DNA from: Deltaproteobacteria bacterium RBG_13_52_11
GTDB lineage: Bacteria; Desulfobacterota; B13-G15; RBG-16-54-18
Length of the DNA stretch: 9,794 nt
Reading direction: 5' to 3'
NCBI GenBank assembly: GCA_001797745.1
Contig: MGQF01000098.1
Location: 16,313 to 26,106 of the forward strand
Positions 1-6,419 of this stretch are shown here, in pieces; positions within the stretch are counted from its first letter, which is position 1, and every line of letters begins with the position of its first letter. The notes under the pieces were generated by a model. It was not told where the DNA came from and did not search any database. It was given only the letters and a program-made list of their open reading frames with translations. The translations under genes were made by a program, and so were the position numbers.

Positions 1-1062
1 TGTCTCAATGAACAAGGGAAATTCGTCTATACCGGAGATCGTCCCTTTATCGAGGATCTTGATACCCTGCCGATGCCCGCCTACCACCTCGCCAAGATGG
101 AGCACCCCTTTGTGGAGCTTCCTTCCGAAGGGCGGCGGGGGTTGGTGGTCAATTTTTCCCGGGGATGTACCTGGGACTGCACCTTCTGTTCGGAATCGGC
201 TTTTTATAAACAGACCTGGAGGAATCGGAGCCCGAAGCGCATCGCCGATGAGCTTGAACTCCTGAAAGAGAAATACAACCGGAATATTTTCTACGTCGGC
301 GACAATACCTTCAACGTCAAGAAGGAGCAAGGCATCGGCTTCATTGAGGAGATGCTCAAGCGCAAGACGCATCAGCGCTTTTGGCTGCAATCCAGGGCTG
401 ATCTGGTGATCAGGGACGAAGACCTTTTGGATGGTTATAGAGAGGCGGGTGTCTATCAGTTTATGATGGGGCTTGAATATCATGCGGACTCTGTGCTCAA
501 AGACATCCGAAAGCGCCAGTCAGCAGAACAGTCCCGAAAGGCCATGAAGCTCCTTAAGGAACATGGGCTGATGGTCATGGCGACCCTGCTCATCGGTCAC
601 TGGGATGAGACGGAAGAAGATCGCACGGCCTTTTTAAAATTCTTCGGGAAATATGTGGATCACTTCGGTCTCAACCTGATCACCCCCCTTCCCGGAACCC
701 CCTTTTTTACCAGCATGAAGGCATTGGGGAGGATCGAGGACTGGGACTACCGTAATTTCGACTATCTGCACGCGGTGATGGCGACCAAAGAGGCGGATCA
801 CCTCGAGCAGGTGAACCTCATTTATAAAGATACCATGCGGCGCTACTATTGGCGGCCGCTGGAGTTGTTGAAGCTGTTCTCTCCCAATCCAATCCTGAGA
901 CGTCACCACCGCTATTACATCACCCAGGTAGCCCTCAATATCATGATGCATGAGATCTTTGGAACGCCGATGTGGGTGCAGCCCAACTACCAGGAGTATA
1001 AAGACTATCTGGTAGAGCGGGGCGAGGCATTACCCGAAGCGTTGATGACTGCGGCCCAGTAG
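1..1062 (+). CDS. B12-binding-type radical SAM protein, 5' end missing
   Basis: The reading frame is open from the first base, so the N-terminus lies outside the window; 353 residues are visible. The radical SAM signature CxxxCxxC is present as GCTWDCTFC (Cys at visible residues 56, 60, 63), which should ligate a 4Fe-4S cluster that cleaves S-adenosylmethionine. Just before it is the linker DLDTLPMPAYHL, typical of cobalamin-binding radical SAM enzymes related to BchE (anaerobic Mg-protoporphyrin ester cyclase). The B12-binding domain would therefore be in the missing part. The sequence also has the late TIM-barrel motifs (YQFMMGLEYHADSVLKDIRK, then ITPLPGTPFF) usual in this family. The substrate cannot be told; members act on porphyrins, hopanoids, lipids and peptides. 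The family call is firm, the reaction unknown. An internal Met at base 73 is only an artefact of the window edge and not a likely start. Confidence 0.9.
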   Translation, partial: CLNEQGKFVYTGDRPFIEDLDTLPMPAYHLAKMEHPFVELPSEGRRGLVVNFSRGCTWDCTFCSESAFYKQTWRNRSPKRIADELELLKEKYNRNIFYVGDNTFNVKKEQGIGFIEEMLKRKTHQRFWLQSRADLVIRDEDLLDGYREAGVYQFMMGLEYHADSVLKDIRKRQSAEQSRKAMKLLKEHGLMVMATLLIGHWDETEEDRTAFLKFFGKYVDHFGLNLITPLPGTPFFTSMKALGRIEDWDYRNFDYLHAVMATKEADHLEQVNLIYKDTMRRYYWRPLELLKLFSPNPILRRHHRYYITQVALNIMMHEIFGTPMWVQPNYQEYKDYLVERGEALPEALMTAAQ

Positions 1063-1247
1063 GCGAACCATTCCCTCTATCGCCATTCTCATCACCCACT
1101 ACTCCGTCCCCACTGTTGGGTCCTCTGGGTCTTGGCGTGGGCGGCTTCCCCATCGCCTACCTCAAAGGAAAGGGCTGCTGCGGACATGAGGGAGAGCCCG
1201 GAGCTCAAGGCCCTCTACTTGGGTGAAGGTAGGAGTAGGAAAAAGGC

Positions 1248-1277
1248 TTGACTCCTCCCTGCCCTGAACGTTATATG
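1248..1277 (+). promoter_or_regulatory. Candidate sigma-70 promoter for the Fe-S/LUD/methyltransferase operon
   Basis: TTGACT (1248-1253), 18 bp, then TATATG (1272-1277). Transcription would start near 1284, leaving a leader of about 27 bases before the GTG start at 1311. AGGAGT (1231-1236) and ACTCCT (1251-1256) form an inverted repeat that overlaps the -35 box. The rest of the gap 1063-1310 shows no convincing gene or terminator. Confidence 0.4.
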
Positions 1278-1310
1278 TCTTGTTGAAAAAACAGGTGAAA
1301 GGGGTTTATT

Positions 1311-2330
1311 GTGCCCATACGACCCGGACGAGAGGAACGGTTTGTCCCTGAGGGGCTGCTCCTGTTCCGCGACAACATCCTTACTAAAGGGAACATCTTC
1401 GGCGCCTCCTCCAAGGCCGGGTGGGCCAAGGGGCTGCAAATCCCTCAACACGGGGAGGTGCTGTTCTTCGCAGGGTGCGGGTATCAGTTCTTGGGGGAGG
1501 CCGAGGCAACCCTCTCAGTGGTGAGGGCCCTGGACAAGAGGGGCCTTGCCTGGGAGCGGACCCTGGGGTTGACCTCATTCCTCAACAAACGGGGGATAAA
1601 CGTGGGAGAGTTCTACGGCCGACTTGCACACCGTTTCCGCCCTCACAGCGCCCCCCTGCGCAGCGCCGTCGAGGTGCTCAAGGGGATGGATATCGATTTC
1701 GGCTATCTCGCGGAAGAGGAGCCCTGTTGTGCTGCCCCCCTCTACTACGCGGGCTTCCAGGAGGAGTTCGCCGCACAGAGTGCAAAAACACAGGCGTTAT
1801 TAAAGGAAAAGGGGATTACGAGGATCATCGGGATGGTCCCTTCCTGCACCTATGCCCTGCGCGAGCTCTTCCCCCGTTTTCTCACGGGGTGGCAGGTGGA
1901 GGTCAGCCACTTTGTGGAGGTGGTCTGGGAGGCGATAAAAAAAGGGAAAAAATTCCGCCTCCCCCACGAGGTCACCGTCACCTACCACGATCCGTGCGTC
2001 CTTTCCAGGTACCTCGGCCTGACTGAGGAACCCCGCCAGATCCTGCGCTCCATCGAGGGGGTCACGTTCGCCGAGGTAGAACGGAACAAGGAGGAGTGGT
2101 CCACCTGCTGCGGCGGGGGAGGGGGTTTCGAGGTGATCTTCCCTGAGATAAGCCATATCATGGCTGCCAACAGGGTGCGCGAACTTTTGGAGACCAGTGC
2201 CTCGATCATCGTCACCTCCTGCCCGGGGTGCCTTATCCAGCTCAGGGAAGGGGTCAAGAAGCTCAAGGCCCGGGGTATAAAGGTCATGGATATGGCCCAA
2301 TTGGTCCGTACCGCCATGTCGGAGGGGTGA
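1311..2330 (+). CDS. Two-CCG-domain Fe-S protein, LutA/HdrB-like
   Basis: This 339-residue protein has two cysteine-rich CCG domains, the fold of LutA (lactate oxidation), GlpC and the heterodisulfide reductase subunit HdrB. The first copy has Cys56 (FAGCGYQF), Cys139-Cys140 (EEPCCAAP) and Cys179. It is degenerate, because the later CxxC is VPSC with only one Cys. The second is complete: Cys229 (YHDPCVLS), Cys266-Cys267-Gly (CCGGGGGF) and Cys304/Cys307 (CPGC), so it can hold the unusual Fe-S cluster of the family. The start is GTG, preceded by GAAAGGGG about 6 bases upstream. The LUD/ferredoxin gene begins one base after its stop and the methyltransferase follows, so the three should be co-transcribed. 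Family knowledge suggests a soluble electron-transfer subunit that partners the next protein, probably between a hydroxyacid or thiol substrate and the quinone pool. The true substrate is unknown. Confidence 0.85.
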   Translation: MPIRPGREERFVPEGLLLFRDNILTKGNIFGASSKAGWAKGLQIPQHGEVLFFAGCGYQFLGEAEATLSVVRALDKRGLAWERTLGLTSFLNKRGINVGEFYGRLAHRFRPHSAPLRSAVEVLKGMDIDFGYLAEEEPCCAAPLYYAGFQEEFAAQSAKTQALLKEKGITRIIGMVPSCTYALRELFPRFLTGWQVEVSHFVEVVWEAIKKGKKFRLPHEVTVTYHDPCVLSRYLGLTEEPRQILRSIEGVTFAEVERNKEEWSTCCGGGGGFEVIFPEISHIMAANRVRELLETSASIIVTSCPGCLIQLREGVKKLKARGIKVMDMAQLVRTAMSEG

Positions 2331-2331
2331 A

Positions 2332-3522
2332 ATGTCAAAATTCAAGGCATACAAAAAGAGGTTAAAAGAGGCTGCCCGCGATCCAAAGATCAGCGTGGCC
2401 TTGAAGCGGGCCATCGAGAGCTACCGCAAGAATGTCGAAGAGGCCCTCAAGCGATTCCCCCACACCTTAAAGTTGGCCGAGGAGGTCAGGGCGATCAAGG
2501 AGCAATCCATTCCCCGCATGGAGGAGCTGGTAGGGCAGGCATGCGAGGCCATCCAAAAGAACAAGGGCAAGGCCTTTTTAGCCCGCACCCCTGCTGAGGC
2601 CCTGGAAATCATCGATGGGATCGTGGGCACAGGCAAGCTCATCGTCAAGGGGAAAAGCCTGACCGGGGAGGAGATAGACCTCCGGGAGCACCTTGAAGGG
2701 CGAGGGAACGAGGTCTATGAGACCGATTTGGGAGAGTATATCATCCAGTTGTTGGGGATCAAGCCCATGCACCTCACTGCCCCGTCGATCCACGTCCCCA
2801 AAGAGGATGTGGCCCACCTGCTCTCCCGGGTTACCGGCAAGAAAGTTCCCCCCGATATCGCGATTGAGGTGGCAACGGTGCGGGGGATCCTGCGGGATAA
2901 GTTCATCCGCGCCGATATCGGGATGAGCGGGGCCAATGTCGTAGCCGCGGATACCGGCACCCTCTTCCAGATAGAGAACGAAGGCAACATCCGCCTTTCC
3001 ACCTCCGCTCCGCCGGTCTACATCGCCCTGGTGGGGATGGAGAAGGTGGTCCCGACCATCGAGGATGCCTTCAAGGTGGCGGAGGTGACCTGGCGGTTCG
3101 CCGGCTATACGGTCCCCTCCTACGTCAACCTCGTCTCCGGCCCCAGCAAGACCGGCGACATTGAGAAGGTCATCACCTATGGGGCACATGGCCCTAAAGA
3201 GATGTACGTCATATTCCTCGATGCCGGTCGCAGTCGCCTCGCCCAAGACACTGTCTTCCGGGAGGCCCTCTTTTGCCTGCGCTGCGGCGGCTGTTTCTAC
3301 GAGTGCCCCCTCTTCGCCGTAACCGCCGGCCATTTCGGCGACAAGTACTTTGGCGGCATCGGCGCCATCTGGACCGCCTTTGTCACCGGAGATCTCGCAG
3401 ATGCCGCCCCCCTGACCTACTCGTGCCTCAGTTGCGGCAGGTGCAAGGTGCGCTGCCCTGTCGAGATCGATGCCCCCCAGATGTGTCTGGAGCTGAGAAA
3501 GAGGATCGCTGAAGGCTCGTAA
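2332..3522 (+). CDS. LUD-domain protein with two 4Fe-4S motifs, LutB-like
   Basis: The 396-residue protein begins with a helical stretch and then a LUD domain (about residues 75-300). Typical LutB/LldF blocks are visible: GKSLTGEEIDLREHLE (108-123), YETDLGEYIIQL (129-140), IGMSGANVVAADTGT (196-210) followed by the NEGN block (216-219), and SGPSKTGDIE (269-278). Two ferredoxin motifs follow: Cys315/318/321/325 (CLRCGGCFYECP) and Cys365/368/371/375 (CLSCGRCKVRCP). It ends about 20 residues after the second motif, shorter than typical LutB proteins of about 470 residues, which carry a further C-terminal domain. The ATG lies one base after the upstream stop, and its ribosome site GGAGGGG sits inside the end of that gene, suggesting translational coupling. 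With its neighbour it forms the LutA-LutB type electron-transfer pair, but no LutC-type partner is seen. Cytoplasmic; no signal peptide. Confidence 0.88.
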   Translation: MSKFKAYKKRLKEAARDPKISVALKRAIESYRKNVEEALKRFPHTLKLAEEVRAIKEQSIPRMEELVGQACEAIQKNKGKAFLARTPAEALEIIDGIVGTGKLIVKGKSLTGEEIDLREHLEGRGNEVYETDLGEYIIQLLGIKPMHLTAPSIHVPKEDVAHLLSRVTGKKVPPDIAIEVATVRGILRDKFIRADIGMSGANVVAADTGTLFQIENEGNIRLSTSAPPVYIALVGMEKVVPTIEDAFKVAEVTWRFAGYTVPSYVNLVSGPSKTGDIEKVITYGAHGPKEMYVIFLDAGRSRLAQDTVFREALFCLRCGGCFYECPLFAVTAGHFGDKYFGGIGAIWTAFVTGDLADAAPLTYSCLSCGRCKVRCPVEIDAPQMCLELRKRIAEGS

Positions 3523-3529
3523 TCCTCTC

Positions 3530-4216
3530 ATGGATAAGAGGGAATACGTCCGTAGCAGCTTCGCCGCTATCGCGGAACGTTATGACCAACTGAACACCCT
3601 GTTCAGCTTCGGCATGGATGCGTGGTGGAGGAGGGAGGCCATCAAGGCCCTGGGCTTCTCAGGGGAAGGATTGGTGCTTGATTGCTGCGCCGGGACCATG
3701 CGGCTGGGAAGGGGCATTCTGCGCCAATGGCCTGGGGCGCGGGTGATGGCCCTCGATTTCTCTCTCGTGATGCTCGGCAGGGGTATCAAGAGGGCACACG
3801 GTGTTGCCATTACCCCAATTGGCGGTGACGTCGAAGGGCTCCCCTTTCGAGACGAAACCTTCGACCGGGCCATTGTCGGCTTCGGGGTCAGGAACCTGGC
3901 AGACCCTTGCTCGGGGATCGGGGAGTTGTCCCGGGTCCTCAAAAAGGGGGGGAGGGTCGTGATCCTGGAGTTCGGCAGACCTACTCTTCCCGTGTTCGAG
4001 GATGTGTATCAGTGGTACCTCTCGCGCTTCATCCCCTGGGCAGGGGGGCTCATCTCCGGCCACAAGGAGGTCTATCTCTACCTGCATACATCAATCATGG
4101 CCTTTGCTGAGGAACATGATGTGATGGCCGAGATGAAGTTGGCAGGCTTCTCCCAGATCCGCCGCCGGCAACTAACCGGTGGCATCGTCAATCTGTATAT
4201 GGGGGAAAAGGTATAA
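3530..4216 (+). CDS. UbiE/MenG-family quinone methyltransferase, divergent SAM loop
   Basis: At 228 residues this has the family's usual length and landmarks: FAAIAERYDQLN (11-22), SFGMDAWWRR (26-35), motif I VLDCCAGT (49-56), GDVEGLPFRDETFD (99-112), FGVRNLAD (118-125), RVLKKGGRVVILEF (135-148) and the C-terminal LTGGIVNLYMGEKV. Family members C-methylate demethylmenaquinone or the corresponding ubiquinone precursor using S-adenosylmethionine at the membrane face. The glycine-rich loop reads GTMRLG where canonical enzymes have GTGD, so cofactor binding or substrate may differ. It starts seven bases after the LUD gene and has a weak ribosome site, consistent with operon expression and coupling. 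Its company (two Fe-S electron carriers) suggests a quinone-related role. It may be a paralogue rather than the housekeeping MenG. After the stop only a small hairpin (GAAAC-GCC-GTTTC, 4226-4238) without a T tract is seen. Confidence 0.85.
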   Translation: MDKREYVRSSFAAIAERYDQLNTLFSFGMDAWWRREAIKALGFSGEGLVLDCCAGTMRLGRGILRQWPGARVMALDFSLVMLGRGIKRAHGVAITPIGGDVEGLPFRDETFDRAIVGFGVRNLADPCSGIGELSRVLKKGGRVVILEFGRPTLPVFEDVYQWYLSRFIPWAGGLISGHKEVYLYLHTSIMAFAEEHDVMAEMKLAGFSQIRRRQLTGGIVNLYMGEKV

Positions 4217-4270
4217 TCCTCATTAGAAACGCCGTTTCAGTATTCATTGATCTCACTATCACAACTATTC

Positions 4271-4300
4271 TTGACAAACCTATTGATTTTATTTCATAAT
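4271..4300 (+). promoter_or_regulatory. Sigma-70 promoter for the small membrane-protein gene
   Basis: A perfect -35 box TTGACA (4271-4276) is followed after 18 bp by CATAAT (4295-4300), five of six matches to the -10 consensus. It sits in an AT-rich gap (4217-4375), about 70 bases before the next start codon, and separates that gene from the upstream operon. The leader also holds an 8-bp palindrome TGTATACA (4336-4343). Confidence 0.55.
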
Positions 4301-4375
4301 TCCACTATAAATCCCGTTGTGCAGCACTATGATGCTGTATACATGTGTAAATCCTAAGATGGGCAGCAATCTAGT

Positions 4376-4705
4376 ATGAATTCTTACCAAAAGGCAGCGG
4401 TAAAAACATTCGTAGTTTTCGTAGCTTTATTTATTGCTCTTGTCGCGATTGTTAAAAATACAAATCTAAAGCATATACTTTACAATTCAGACCTTTCCAA
4501 AGTACCCCAAGAGTTTTCAATCATATCGACCTTTACATTTGGGTTTATATCAGCCTGTTTCGCTTATGTTCTTGCAAAAAGAAAACACCGTAAGGCCCTT
4601 GCACGGGCCGCGATCTGCTTTTTCACGAACTTATGGGGTTTGATATATTTGGCATTTCTCCCTTTGGCTGATAATAATATAGAGAGGCATCTAAACAACA
4701 GGTGA
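4376..4705 (+). CDS. Small three-TM membrane protein, unknown function
   Basis: I do not recognise this 109-residue protein. It has three hydrophobic segments (about 9-27, 48-67 and 76-96). A basic loop between the last two (KRKHRKALAR, 68-77) suggests that this loop faces the cytoplasm. The tail NNIERHLNNR is short and polar. Base composition is clearly more AT-rich than the upstream operon, and it has its own promoter, which fits acquisition separate from the metabolic genes. No strong ribosome site precedes the ATG; the nearest purine run (GATGGG) is about 13 bases away. A 16-codon open frame starting at 4329 ends in an ATGA overlap with this start, which could couple translation but may be chance. 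The ORF is credible from its membrane-protein pattern, yet function is not inferable. Confidence 0.6.
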   Translation: MNSYQKAAVKTFVVFVALFIALVAIVKNTNLKHILYNSDLSKVPQEFSIISTFTFGFISACFAYVLAKRKHRKALARAAICFFTNLWGLIYLAFLPLADNNIERHLNNR

Positions 4706-4808
4706 TATAGGGAATTGTTGAATCGAGTAATTGTACCTATTCCTCAATCTATCACTTGAAATCAGAGGTATAAAAAAGCTGATGTGCTTGCACGTTCCTC
4801 AATTCAAC
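4699..4808. repeat. Nested inverted repeats between two small membrane-protein genes
   Basis: Three pairs are visible: CAGGTGATA (4699-4707) with TATCACTTG (4750-4758), 8 of 9; ATAGG (4707-4711) with CCTAT (4736-4740); and GTTGAATCGAG (4717-4727) with CTCAATTCAAC (4798-4808), 10 of 11. They could form RNA or cruciform structure. No T tract follows, so this is not a simple terminator. Confidence 0.45.
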
Positions 4809-4841
4809 GTTAGGTCGTATTAGGATGGGAAAGGAGAAGCC

Positions 4842-5135
4842 ATGATAAAAAAGATCGTCTTTGGTCTCATGTGGTTTGTGATCATTTTTATTGTGAGCTA
4901 TATCGCAACAGGAGTTATCTTTGTATTGTCCACTGCTGGAGCTGAGACGAATCAAGCAAAATATGAAGCAGCCCTGGCCTTTCGCAATGCCTATATAGTC
5001 TTTTTCCTTATCGGTTCCTTAATCCTCGCGATTCTCGGGTCAGTTATCGGCATATTGCCCGGTATGAAAAGGAAGCCTCGCGTGAAAAAGAAATCAAGCG
5101 TAAAAAAGAAGGCGCATAAAAGAGGCAAACGATAA
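4842..5135 (+). CDS. Small two-TM protein with lysine-rich tail, unknown function
   Basis: The 97-residue product has two transmembrane segments (about 6-30 and 51-73) joined by a short polar loop (AETNQAKYEAA). A strongly basic cytoplasmic tail from about residue 76 is nearly all Lys and Arg. By the positive-inside rule both termini would be cytoplasmic. The start is well supported: AGGAG at 4832-4836 lies five bases before the ATG. I do not recognise the family; the basic tail could contact nucleic acid or acidic lipid headgroups, but that is speculation. It lies in the same AT-rich stretch as the preceding small membrane-protein gene. They are 136 bases apart with inverted repeats between them, so co-transcription is uncertain. 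No promoter of quality was found directly upstream. Confidence 0.65.
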   Translation: MIKKIVFGLMWFVIIFIVSYIATGVIFVLSTAGAETNQAKYEAALAFRNAYIVFFLIGSLILAILGSVIGILPGMKRKPRVKKKSSVKKKAHKRGKR

Positions 5136-5210
5136 GTTGTTGGTGACTCCTCTCGATTGCTCAGGAGAGTTATTATGAGGAAATCAATGTCTCCTTAACG
5201 AGTATCGGGT

Positions 5211-5241
5211 CTGAATTTTTACCTGCTTTACGTGTTATAAT
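5211..5241 (+). promoter_or_regulatory. Extended -10 promoter for the FmdE-family gene
   Basis: TGTTATAAT (5233-5241) is a perfect extended -10 element (TGnTATAAT). The -35 is poor (CTGAAT, 5211-5216, 19-bp spacing), as is common for extended -10 promoters. Start of transcription would be near 5248, about 55 bases before the ATG at 5304. No gene is seen in the gap 5136-5303. Confidence 0.5.
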
Positions 5242-5303
5242 AGCAATATCAAGAAAAAACTCCACCTATTAAAAAGTTAGAATGCAGAAGCAAGAGGTCA
5301 AAA

Positions 5304-5843
5304 ATGGACCCAACATATAACGACATAATTGCTTTCCACGGTCATAGTTGCCCTGGGCTGGCAATCGGATATAGGATGTCAAAGGCTGCGCTCGCGTTTT
5401 TGTCGGAGTCGAGATCGGCAGATGAGGAGCTGGTGGCGATTGTTGAGAATAACGCCTGCGGGGTGGATGCCTTACAGTGTCTCTCCGGCTGCACCTTCGG
5501 GAAAGGGAACCTCATCTTCAAAGACTACGGCAAGCATGTCTATACGCTGTACGATCGCACGTCCAAGAGAGGCGTGCGAGTCGTCTTCAATGACCGCTAT
5601 GTCCCCGCAGGTATGAGACAAGATAGGGAGCAGTTCATCACCTGGCTCCTCTCCGCACCAGAAGGAACGGTTGTCTCTTTGAAAGAGGTGCAGATAGATG
5701 AGCCTGAGCCGGCGAGGATCATGAAAACTGTGATGTGCTCGTTCTGCGGGGAGGGCGTGATGATAACACGGACGAGGGAGATTCATGGCAAGCTGGCATG
5801 CATCCCCTGTGCGGAGAAGATCGAGCGTTCTTCGGCAGTATAG
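5304..5843 (+). CDS. FmdE-family protein with C-terminal zinc-ribbon
   Basis: The 179-residue protein carries the FmdE domain (formylmethanofuran dehydrogenase subunit E-like) at the N-terminus: FHGHSCPGLAIGYR (11-24) with likely metal ligands His12, His14 and Cys16, then ENNACGVDALQ (48-58) and GCTFGKGNLIFKDYGK (62-77). A C-terminal zinc ribbon has CSFC (Cys145, Cys148) and CIPC (Cys166, Cys169). Such stand-alone FmdE proteins are common in anaerobic bacteria that lack methanogenesis, where they are linked to molybdenum or tungsten enzymes; their reaction is not established. The start is supported by AGAGGT five bases before the ATG, and an extended -10 promoter lies upstream. A flavodoxin gene follows after 69 bases, perhaps in the same transcript. 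The family call is firm; function is inferred only. Confidence 0.9.
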   Translation: MDPTYNDIIAFHGHSCPGLAIGYRMSKAALAFLSESRSADEELVAIVENNACGVDALQCLSGCTFGKGNLIFKDYGKHVYTLYDRTSKRGVRVVFNDRYVPAGMRQDREQFITWLLSAPEGTVVSLKEVQIDEPEPARIMKTVMCSFCGEGVMITRTREIHGKLACIPCAEKIERSSAV

Positions 5844-5912
5844 TATGAAATCTGCACACGTCTTTGTTCTTAGAGCATGTATCATCGTTGCGACAAAAAA
5901 AGGAGGGAAGCA

Positions 5913-6398
5913 ATGCAGGTCCTCGTCATGTATTACTCAAAGACCGGACATACCAAAAAGTTGGCTGAAGAAATAGCCAAAGGCGTGGAGGAAGTGGAGG
6001 GTGTCGCGTGTGTTGTGAAATCAGTGGCCGATATTGCGAAGGATGACTTTGTGGTCGCTGATGGCATTATCGCCGGGTCTCCTGTCTATTTCGGGACGAT
6101 GGCTGCTGAACTGAAGGCGGTCTTTGACCGGTTTGTAGGTGTCCGCAAAAAGATGGAAGACAAAATAGGCGCGGCCTTCGCCACCTCCGGTGACCCAGCG
6201 GGGGGTAAAGAGACGACGCTCATTTCCATTATCCAGGCCCTCTTGATCTACGGCATGGTCATCGTCGGGGACCCGCTCGATGCAACCGGACACTATGGTG
6301 TATCGTGCACTGGCTCACCCGATAGAGACGCCTCTCTTAATGCTGCCTTGTTAGGGAAACGGGTCGCCTCCTTGGTCAAGAAATTAAGAAGTTCATGA
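5913..6398 (+). CDS. Flavodoxin / WrbA-like flavoprotein
   Basis: At 161 residues this is a single flavodoxin-like domain. The N-terminal FMN phosphate loop is SKTGHTKKLA (9-18). The GSPVYFGTMAAELKAVFDRF block (55-74) and AAFATSGDPAGGKETTL (87-103) match WrbA-type NAD(P)H:quinone oxidoreductases and related flavodoxins, as does the HYG motif at 127-129. It should bind FMN and carry electrons, possibly to quinones. The start chosen is the ATG at 5913 because AGGAGGG lies just upstream at ideal spacing; an in-frame ATG at 5877 has no ribosome site and adds a non-conserved leader. It follows the FmdE-family gene and precedes a membrane-protein gene by 21 bases, so all three may share a transcript. 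Cytoplasmic; no membrane segment. Shorter than the roughly 200 residues of classical WrbA, so the broader flavodoxin label is safer. Confidence 0.88.
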   Translation: MQVLVMYYSKTGHTKKLAEEIAKGVEEVEGVACVVKSVADIAKDDFVVADGIIAGSPVYFGTMAAELKAVFDRFVGVRKKMEDKIGAAFATSGDPAGGKETTLISIIQALLIYGMVIVGDPLDATGHYGVSCTGSPDRDASLNAALLGKRVASLVKKLRSS

Positions 6399-6419
6399 TA
6401 AAAAGACTGGCTCACTGCC

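Noticed and set aside
1063..1247. Open frame through the gap after the radical SAM gene, reading a Gly/Pro-rich peptide with CCGHEG
   Set aside because: It has no ribosome site, continues out of the end of the upstream gene in another frame, and shows low-complexity GC-rich composition.
1421..2026. 201-codon frame inside the Fe-S protein gene in another frame
   Set aside because: It overlaps conserved CCG motifs in the true frame and its product is low-complexity Gly/Pro/Arg-rich.
2578..3531. Long open frame (317 codons) antisense to the LUD-domain gene
   Set aside because: The plus strand encodes a clearly conserved LUD/ferredoxin protein; the antisense product is Gly/Ala/Asp-rich with no recognisable domain, as expected from high-GC codon bias.
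4226..4238. GAAAC-GCC-GTTTC hairpin as terminator of the methyltransferase operon
   Set aside because: The stem is five pairs with no following T tract, so it is not listed as a terminator.
5147..5178. CTCCT/AGGAG hairpin after the Lys-rich small membrane gene as a terminator
   Set aside because: The stem is only five pairs, the pairing is ambiguous and the T run is interrupted.
5877..5912. Upstream ATG extending the flavodoxin by 12 residues
   Set aside because: The AGGAGGG lies just before the ATG at 5913, and that start gives the usual flavodoxin N-terminus directly before the FMN loop.
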